Source: Tetraselmis striata (Eukaryota > Chlorophyta > Chlorodendrophyceae > Chlorodendrales > Chlorodendraceae). Taken from it: a DNA stretch of 64,000 nucleotides. Shown here piece by piece: positions 58,120 to 64,000 of this stretch (positions within the stretch are counted from its first letter, which is position 1; each line of letters starts with the position of its first letter). The notes under the pieces were generated by a model. The model searched no databases. It was not told where the DNA came from and worked only from the letters and a program-made list of their open reading frames with translations. Position numbers and translations under genes: made by a program. The stretch covers positions 62,001 to 126,000 of the forward strand of contig VCJN01003207.1 in the NCBI GenBank assembly GCA_006384855.1, written 5' to 3'.

Positions 58120-58510
58120 GAGCCCGCGCCTCCGCCGCCTGCCGCCCCCGTGCAGCCGGAGCCAGTGCCTCTGCCGCCTGCCGCCCCCGTGCAGCCGGAG
58201 CCCGTGCCTCCGCCGCCTGCCGCCCCCGCGCAGCCGGAGCCCGTGCCTCCGCCGCCGCCGCCGCCCGCGCAGTCGGAGCCCGTACTTGCCGCCCCCACCT
58301 CAGCGCCCGCCGCTATCCGGCACGCCGGCATCCGCGCAGCCAGAGCCCGTGCCTCTGCCGCCTGCCGCCCCCGTGCAGCCGGAGCCCGTGCCTCCGCCGC
58401 CTGCCGCCCCCGCGCAGCCGGAGCTCGTGCCTCCGCCGCCTGCCGCCCCCGTGCAGCCGGAGCCCGTGCCTCCGCCGCCTGCCGCCCCCGCGCATCCGGA
58501 GCCCGTATCT
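58120..58510 (+). repeat. 36-42-bp coding minisatellite inside the copia element
   Basis: About nine units reading CAGCCGGAGCCCGTGCCTCC then GCCGCCTGCCGCCCCCG, encoding QPEPVPPPPAAP-type repeats. Confidence 0.9.
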
Positions 58511-59013
58511 GCCGCCACCACCTCAGCACTTGCCGCTATCCAGCACCCAGCCATCCCTTCAATCGCCGCCATCTCGCCAGCGCCAGCGCCACCGACAAGG
58601 CCCCGCTCTCCCGAGAGGACTATGAACCGTATCGGTGCTGGTTCCCTGGGCTCTGTCAACTTCGTCACGATGTGCACCGGACTAGACCTCGCCTTCGCTA
58701 TCAGCGTGCTCAGAAGGTTTCAGTCTGCCCCGCAGAACACCCTGCCACCTCATGCGTGCTCTGCCATCTCGAAGGCACCCCTGGCATGGGCATCACCTAC
58801 GGGGCCACTGAACCGGGGGGGGCTCGCCTCGTAGTCTACTCAGACTACGACTGAGCAACTGACACCATCAACCGGCGCTCTCATTCCGGTGACATCAGCA
58901 TGCTCAATGGTGCCCATCATCATCAAAGCCATGCCAGAACCTGCTCACACCCTGCTGCTTAGACAAGCATGGGCACTGGTCAACTGTATGACCGGCCTAT
59001 GCTTGAGAGGGGC

Positions 59014-59207
59014 TGTTATAGTACAGTAGTACTAGCGCAGCGATAGCAGTATCCTGGGCGCCCGCCAGGTGCGCGCGCCGCTACATGGCGGCGCGGGCGC
59101 TGCGTGCGCCACTCACTTCCTTTAACCTCACCGCATCCTCCTGCCCCTCCCACTCGGCTGCCCCTCGTCAGGGGCCTACGCCCGTGCCCTGCACCAGGGC
59201 TATAAGA
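59014..59207 (+). repeat. Right LTR of the copia element
   Basis: 194 bp, followed by the target duplication AGTTG. Confidence 0.9.
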
Positions 59208-59212
59208 AGTTG

Positions 59213-59724
59213 CGCTTTGGTAATCCAAACCAGTGCCGACGTACCGACTCGTCGGTACACGCACGTATTATTATCCAAATTATGTGTGGATAAAAATACA
59301 TCCAACTAAGTATGTGAATAAACATTTTCCTATGAACTGCGGTGAGTCTTGTTGCATTCGCGGTGCGAGCGCAGTTGCTGCGTCAATATTTAGTCGCTAT
59401 TTATTAGTTCATGATACCCGCAGCTACAAGATGATAATCCTGCCTGGGTCGGTCGCGATCGCTGTCACGCGGTCGTTGCCCGCTCGTCGCTGCGCGATCG
59501 TCATGATTACTGTATGATGTTCCGCCGCTTATGGTTTTCTGCTTGCGCCGCGTCTTGGTGCTGACGTGGGCACGCACGCGACCCGGCACCCGGCGAAGAG
59601 AGGACACGACACCTAGCGACTACTTGTATCGCTGTTGCGAAGGTCACCAACACGACAGACCGGCCTCCGCCCCCGCTACCGGTTCCACAAATCTCCCTCC
59701 GCGAGTCACCACCAGCCTGTCACC
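59213..59724. other. Upstream region of the IF1-like gene
   Basis: No gene; presumably promoter and 5' UTR, into which the copia element inserted about 515 bp upstream of the start codon. Confidence 0.5.
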
Positions 59725-60927
59725 ATGCTTGCCGCCCTCGCACGGAGCACGGCGGCCGCCAGCGGCCTGCGGGCGCTGGTGCCCGCGGCGGGCGTGTCCT
59801 CCGCGCGGATGATGTCCGGCTTCGGCGACCGAGCTCTGCAAGGCATCAAGGGTATATCAGAGAAGGAGATGGCCGTGGAGGTGCGACTCACCCCGCCACG
59901 CGCGACTCACGAAGGCCAAATAAGGCTGGACGGAGGTTCTTACGGCGGGACACAGGGCTTTCCGGATGCCTCTTGGCCTGCACAGCCCCAGCCCATGTTC
60001 CCAGAAAATAGGGTTAGAACCGTCGCCCGCGCCGCGCCCGCCAATGTTCGGGCATCCGCCAGTCCCCCGATCTGGCTGCGCTGCCGCAGTCCCGGATCCA
60101 TGTGCAACCATCGCCGCCCTCCCGCTCTCCTGGACCCTGATTCCCGCTTCCGTTTCGCCGACCATGGCTAACCTTTTGTGGCGAGGGTGGGGCTATCTCG
60201 TGGGGTGGGGCGAGGATGCCTGCTTATGTGTGTAAATATCTGCTGGTGGCTTGTGGGCGCGGTGTGGGTGGCCAAAGCGCGTGAATGCCCCCCCCATCCG
60301 GATCTCGTGCTGCCTACTAGCTGTTCCTGCTGCGGTGCTCCGGCCTTGCGCGGTGACTCGTTGGTTCGCCTGATCCATTTGCAAGGCAATGTTACAAATC
60401 TGAGCCCCCCCCCCCCCCCCCCCCCCATCCTTACCACAATTTCTGCTATGGCCAGAACGCCTACTTCAACAAGGAGGACGAGAGGCTTCTGCGCAAGATT
60501 CTGAAGAAAGTGAAGACTGTGTCGGACGTGACGGACGAGCATGCCGCGGTGGGCATCGCCGCCCAGGAGATGTCTTCTCTGAAGGTGCTCGCGCTGCCAC
60601 TCTCTGCGCCACAGCCCTGCATGCCGTACCCATCCTCCCCACTGCCCCTCGCCTCTCTGTATCCTATGCCCAGAACGATGTTCGCAAAGTCTCACTTTCT
60701 TTGCTACATGGGGTCACGCAGGCGATCGTCGACAAGTACAACGTGTCCCAGGAGGACCTCAATGGTGCGCGCCTCCCCCAAGCTTCGACCGTCCCTGCTG
60801 CTGCTGCTGTCGCTGCTTGCAACCCTCTCCCCGCTCTCCTTGCCCCCCATTCGCATTTGCCTGACCTGTGGCTGCTCCTCCCTGTGCCACAGCCCTCATT
60901 GAGTGGAGGCACCACCACGAGCACTAG
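59725..60927 (+). CDS. Small mitochondrial IF1-like protein
   Basis: Four exons join in phase to 120 residues: 59725-59880, 60456-60584, 60722-60764, 60893-60927 (TAG at 60925). The N-terminus is a typical mitochondrial presequence (MLAALARSTAAASGLRALVP, no acidic residues, Arg spaced on a helix, ending near SSARMMSG). The mature part is helical and charged: GISEKEMAVENAYFNKEDER then LLRKILKKVKTV, and the C-terminus is AIVDKYNVSQEDLNALIEWR followed by HHHEH. The SEKEMAVEN...F.K.....L.K segment resembles plant IF1-like proteins (LSEEERAAENVF.K...), which inhibit mitochondrial F1-ATPase hydrolysis. The C-terminal half does not match IF1 as I know it, so this may be another small respiratory-complex protein. 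Intron 1 contains a 20-nt C run near its 3' end. Confidence 0.65.
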
Positions 60928-61353
60928 AGGCAGAAGCCCCCCTCCCCCCCTTTGCCCGCCTGCCCAGCCGCCGCAAACGTAGGAGCGTAGCTGCCACAGG
61001 CAGGGGCCGTAGGCGGCCCCCACTCCGTCCGTCCATCCATCCCTCCCTCCCCCCTTTATTCTCCCGCTCTGCTGCTTTTTAGAGTCAGCTGGAGCCAGAT
61101 GTCCTGCAGAGCACCGCTGCGAAGGAGACGCCTGTAAGATGTGCAGGCTCTCTGCTGCAACGTTGGACTCCGATGTGGATGTGGAGATTATTTGCTTTGG
61201 GGGAGGGGGGTGGGGCGGGGGGTTGGGGGGTGGGGCGGGGGGGTTGGCAGGATGCGCCCTCGTTGGCCCCTACTGGGGGCATCTGACCCGGCAGGCATGC
61301 CGCCAGAAAGGGCAGAAATAGGGCGAGCGGCACCGGCCGTATCCAAACTTGTT
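60928..61353. other. 3' flank of the IF1-like gene with G-rich tract
   Basis: GGGGCGGGG/GGGTTGGGG-type G clusters at 61200-61245 could form quadruplexes. No gene recognised. Confidence 0.5.
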
Positions 61354-62216
61354 TTAAATTACATTCACGTGCGACTCAGACGAGGCCATGAGGCGCCGTA
61401 GACTAGAAGGAGTATCACTTGCGCCGTTTATCCAGCAATTCCCCTCCGCGGAAGACGCCCCTGTTTCCCGGAGCTTGCCGTCAAACTGCTTCACCCCCCT
61501 CGCCGCGGCCTGTCGCTTTTTGACAAGCCGCTCGTGGTCCGCGCGCATAATTTTGCCCATCCCCTTGTTCATGAAGCGTTTCTTCTTACCCATGCCGGGC
61601 CCTCGCCTTGGAATCTGTGTACCTGGAGAGGGAGTTGCTACGTCGGTCGTACCCCCCCCCCCCTGCTCCTCCTCGTCCTCCTCCCGTACTGTCATGTCCG
61701 GGCGCCGCAAGGCACGGGAGACACCGGCCAACGATGGTCCGCTGGCAGCGGACAGCGATGATGGCGCTGCCGACCCGAAGTTGCTCTTGAAGTCCCCTGG
61801 GTTGAAATCTGAGCAGAAGGCGTCCAGCTCTGAGTCGACAACAACCCAGAAGCTTCGGCGCGGAGACGCCGGGGGACACAGATGTGCAGGGCACACTCCG
61901 GGTTTGCCATGACACACTCAGCCGGGCAGGGCACCATCCTGGCACCGCCATGGCACACTCAGCCGCATCAGCAGCAGGCGCGAGCAAGGAAATGACAGTG
62001 GACTCCATGCACGATGGTGCTGGCAAGGGGGCTGTCCCGGCGGGGGACGGGCATGTGGGCCTTGATGGCCTCACTGATGAGGAAGCGGCCGCGGATGGCC
62101 TTGTCCTCGGTCGACTGCTTGATGGGCCGGCTCTGCCTTTGTTCTGGGTGCACATCTAATATAACCCAGGAGAGCCCTGTCACCGAGCAAATCCTCAAGT
62201 CAACGCTGAACTTCAT
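61354..62216 (-). CDS. Unrecognised minus-strand gene, last exon(s)
   Basis: A 187-codon minus frame ends at 61354. Its C-terminal part is basic and conserved-looking (GMGKKKRFMNKGMGKIMRAD then HERLVKKRQAAARG), like nuclear or ribosome-assembly proteins. An acceptor (cctctccag) near 61620 could start the exon there, the upstream acidic stretch (REEDEEEQGGGG) then being intronic or a separate exon. A frame at 61968-62216 (HPEQRQSRPIKQSTEDKAIR ... RFLISEAIKAH) may be an upstream exon, and another candidate (GRMSELISMVDKGLVLTWVM) lies near 62640-62570. I could not build one consistent model or name a family. Confidence 0.35.
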
Positions 62217-63434
62217 CGTTGAGCTTTTTTGTTTTTGTACGGCGCTCGAGGGAGGGGGGGGGGGGGGAGGGGCAGGGGATCCGCATCAAGGGTGACGGTT
62301 GAAGATCAAGAATCCCGAGCAAGTGAACGCGCCATCCCATCAGGATCCCGATCCGCGCTGATTTGCCTGATGGCTGGATGAAGCAATCGAGGGCGACCAT
62401 TGGATGCATCAGCCGGATAGAGCAAATCAAATCGATCAATCGCCGACCCAAATCTCGACGACCTAATCATCGATGCATCGGGATCCAGGCGATGCGTCTG
62501 ATCTTGACAACATATCGGCTCTCGATGGGGGTGCATACGGGGGTGTGGCCCGGGCGCATCACGGCTGAACCACGTGGCTGTATGGCGCGGTCATGACCCA
62601 GGTCAGCACCAAGCCCTTGTCGACCATGGAGATGAGCTCCGACATGCGGCCCTGCCGGTAAAGAACAGCTGTGCAGACCGCAGCAGCTCATCCAGCACAA
62701 CCTGCAGGCCTCACCAAGCCCCGCACGCCCGAGTCATCGCCGCTGCGCTCCCACACCCATCTCCCCCCCCCCCCGCCACCACAGCTGCCCCAATACCCGA
62801 TTGGTCGGCCGCAATGAGTGCTACTGCATTGGTCGTCAAAGCCTGGAGTAATGAGGCAACCCAAATCCCATCTACTCATCGTCGGATACATATATTTCAC
62901 GCATGGCATAGCATGGCATATGGGCGCTCTACAAGCACTGAACAAAAAATGCAATGGCAAATAGAGCACATTATTAGTGGAAACTACCAGGAAATACTAA
63001 GTGTACACCACTACCAGTATCACGCATAAAGAACAACCGCTTGTCTATGCATCAGTCTGCCGCCTGGGGATCGCCTGCATCCGAGGGGCAGCAAGTATTG
63101 GTACAGCACTATAAATGGGCTGGAATCCAGTGCGCAAGCGGTGGCCGTACTCATGCAGCCTCTCGTGGCTGGCACAGGTTACGGGGTCTAGTAGCCCGCT
63201 TATATAGTCTATTCACTTACGTACACAAGGATTAAGTGCGAAGCGTGACCTGCGCATTCACAATGACTGTTATACCGCAGGAACTGTTATATTGACACTC
63301 AACCGGGGTGCAAATGTAAATACTCGCACTTTTGCCCGGGAAGGCTCTTCCGCGCGCTGGCGCTTTGCAGATAAATAGGTAATAGTCGATGATGAACGAG
63401 TTTTGCTGGACGACATGTTGTAGAAAACCTTGAC
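62217..63434. other. Spacer, possible upstream exons of the minus-strand gene
   Basis: G run at 62253-62267 and C run at 62763-62775. Apart from the candidate exon near 62570-62640 nothing is recognised. Confidence 0.35.
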
Positions 63435-63660
63435 GTAGCTGCGCTGGCTGTACTACGATTAGCAGGGCGAGTCGTCCGTCAGGATGTCTTTCGTCATCCC
63501 GAAAACTCGGTGAAGTTGCGCTGGCTGTAGTACGATTAGCAGGGCGAGTCGTCCGTCAGGATGTCTTTCGTCATCCCGAAAAACTCGGTGTAGCTGCGCT
63601 GGCTGTAGTACGAACCGCAGGGCGAATCCTCTGCCAGGATGTCTGGTTAACTCATCCAGC
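63435..63660. repeat. 77-78-bp tandem repeat, three copies
   Basis: Units start near 63435, 63512 and 63590 with GCGCTGGCTGTA. The first two are nearly identical (shared CAGGGCGAGTCGTCCGTCAG and GATGTCTTTCGTCATCCCGA); the third is shortened and diverged. Confidence 0.95.
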
Positions 63661-64000
63661 TGGTCAATTGACCAGCCCGAAACGCAGCAGGGCGCTCTCC
63701 GCGTTGGACTCTGCTGCCTGCTGTCTCCCGCTGCTCCAGTGGCCAACTGGCCGGAGCAATGGCATTTCGGGACGACCCGCGAGACGCCGCCCTCTCGCGA
63801 TACCCTGCATCCCACGGCAGCGCATTCGATTTCCGATTGTTCCCCCGTTTTGCGCTATGGATGGGTACATGCTAAGACGTCATCAGACAACGCGTACTCG
63901 TTAAGGTGATGTTACCCTTATCCTACCATTAATAATATTGTGATACAAAGGCAGATGGTCCCTTCTGCCAAGCATTATTCTAATTTCTTCGCCAGTACTG
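63661..64000. other. End of window, nothing recognised
   Basis: A 78-codon plus frame (63668-63904) and minus frames overlap; no motif recognised. Confidence 0.4.

Larger units (their letters stand above)
57508..59207 (+). mobile_element. Young, internally shortened Ty1/copia LTR retrotransposon
   Basis: Two 194-bp direct repeats (57508-57701 and 59014-59207) begin TGTTATAG, end CTATAAGA and look identical by eye; 5-bp target duplications AGTTG lie at 57503-57507 and 59208-59212. After the left LTR is a GGTTATGATGCCC primer-site-like sequence, and a GAGAGGGG purine tract precedes the right LTR. The inside holds a gag-like Pro/Ala-rich region with tandem QPEPVPPPPAA units and, at its end, a remnant of the copia pol C-terminus. 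Too little pol is present for self-movement; the element is broken, with a few breaks. Identical LTRs mean a very recent insertion, presumably mobilised by a relative. Confidence 0.85.

Noticed and set aside
61190-61250. A Gly-rich protein
   Set aside because: Only the G-rich tract in the 3' flank of the IF1-like gene is translated; there is no start, splice or motif support.

Overview
The window looks like nuclear DNA of a green alga (Chlorophyta). The genes are GC-rich, cut into many short exons with GT-AG introns that can be joined in phase by eye, and several encode green-lineage plastid or mitochondrial proteins. There is no sign of bacterial gene packing. Introns and spacers are rich in poly-C/poly-G runs, CA/GT and ATACAT repeats, and degraded transposons, and the spacers are far more AT-rich than the exons. 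I worked by eye only, so exon boundaries are splice-consensus and phase predictions. Family calls rest on motifs, without database searches.

Layout. 297-4063 (+): the last 11 visible exons of a HAT/TPR repeat protein whose 5' part lies outside the window. 4064-17591: a repeat-rich stretch with a tRNA-derived SINE, several copies of two unnamed dispersed repeats, a small secreted cystatin-like gene (7201-7746, -), a retroelement reverse-transcriptase end fragment (9636-10766), a non-autonomous hAT transposon with perfect 8-bp target duplications nested in one dispersed repeat (12608-13594), an inverted-repeat hairpin (14745-15109) and a copia RNase H fossil. 17592-19059 (-): a divergent bestrophin-family channel. 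20860-27763 (-): a large Ala/Ser-rich coiled-coil protein (about 1430 aa, 6 exons). 28778-30861: a 2.1-kb transposon with 33-bp inverted ends and TAA target duplications. 31548-36987 (+): a complete 12-exon secreted berberine-bridge-type FAD oxidase (553 aa). 40205-42780 (-): a four-exon protein with a WRW...WVDWSCVPQ module resembling HET-type domains. 42881-46801 (-): an eight-exon single-pass LRR membrane protein (474 aa). 48366-49627 (-): a hAT transposase gene or relic. 49846-55348: repeats only. 55349-56598 (+): a seven-exon plastid DnaJ-type zinc-finger protein like LQY1 (168 aa). 57508-59207: a very young, internally shortened Ty1/copia element with identical 194-bp LTRs. 59725-60927 (+): a four-exon, 120-aa mitochondrial IF1-like protein. 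61354-63660: an unresolved minus-strand gene and a 77-bp tandem repeat.

The genes do not form a pathway. Common themes are organelle function (HAT/TPR, LQY1-like, IF1-like), the cell surface and secretion (cystatin-like, FAD oxidase, LRR protein, bestrophin) and dense mobile-element activity. The most unusual general feature is the repeated placement of long poly-C runs directly behind 5' splice sites of plus-strand genes.
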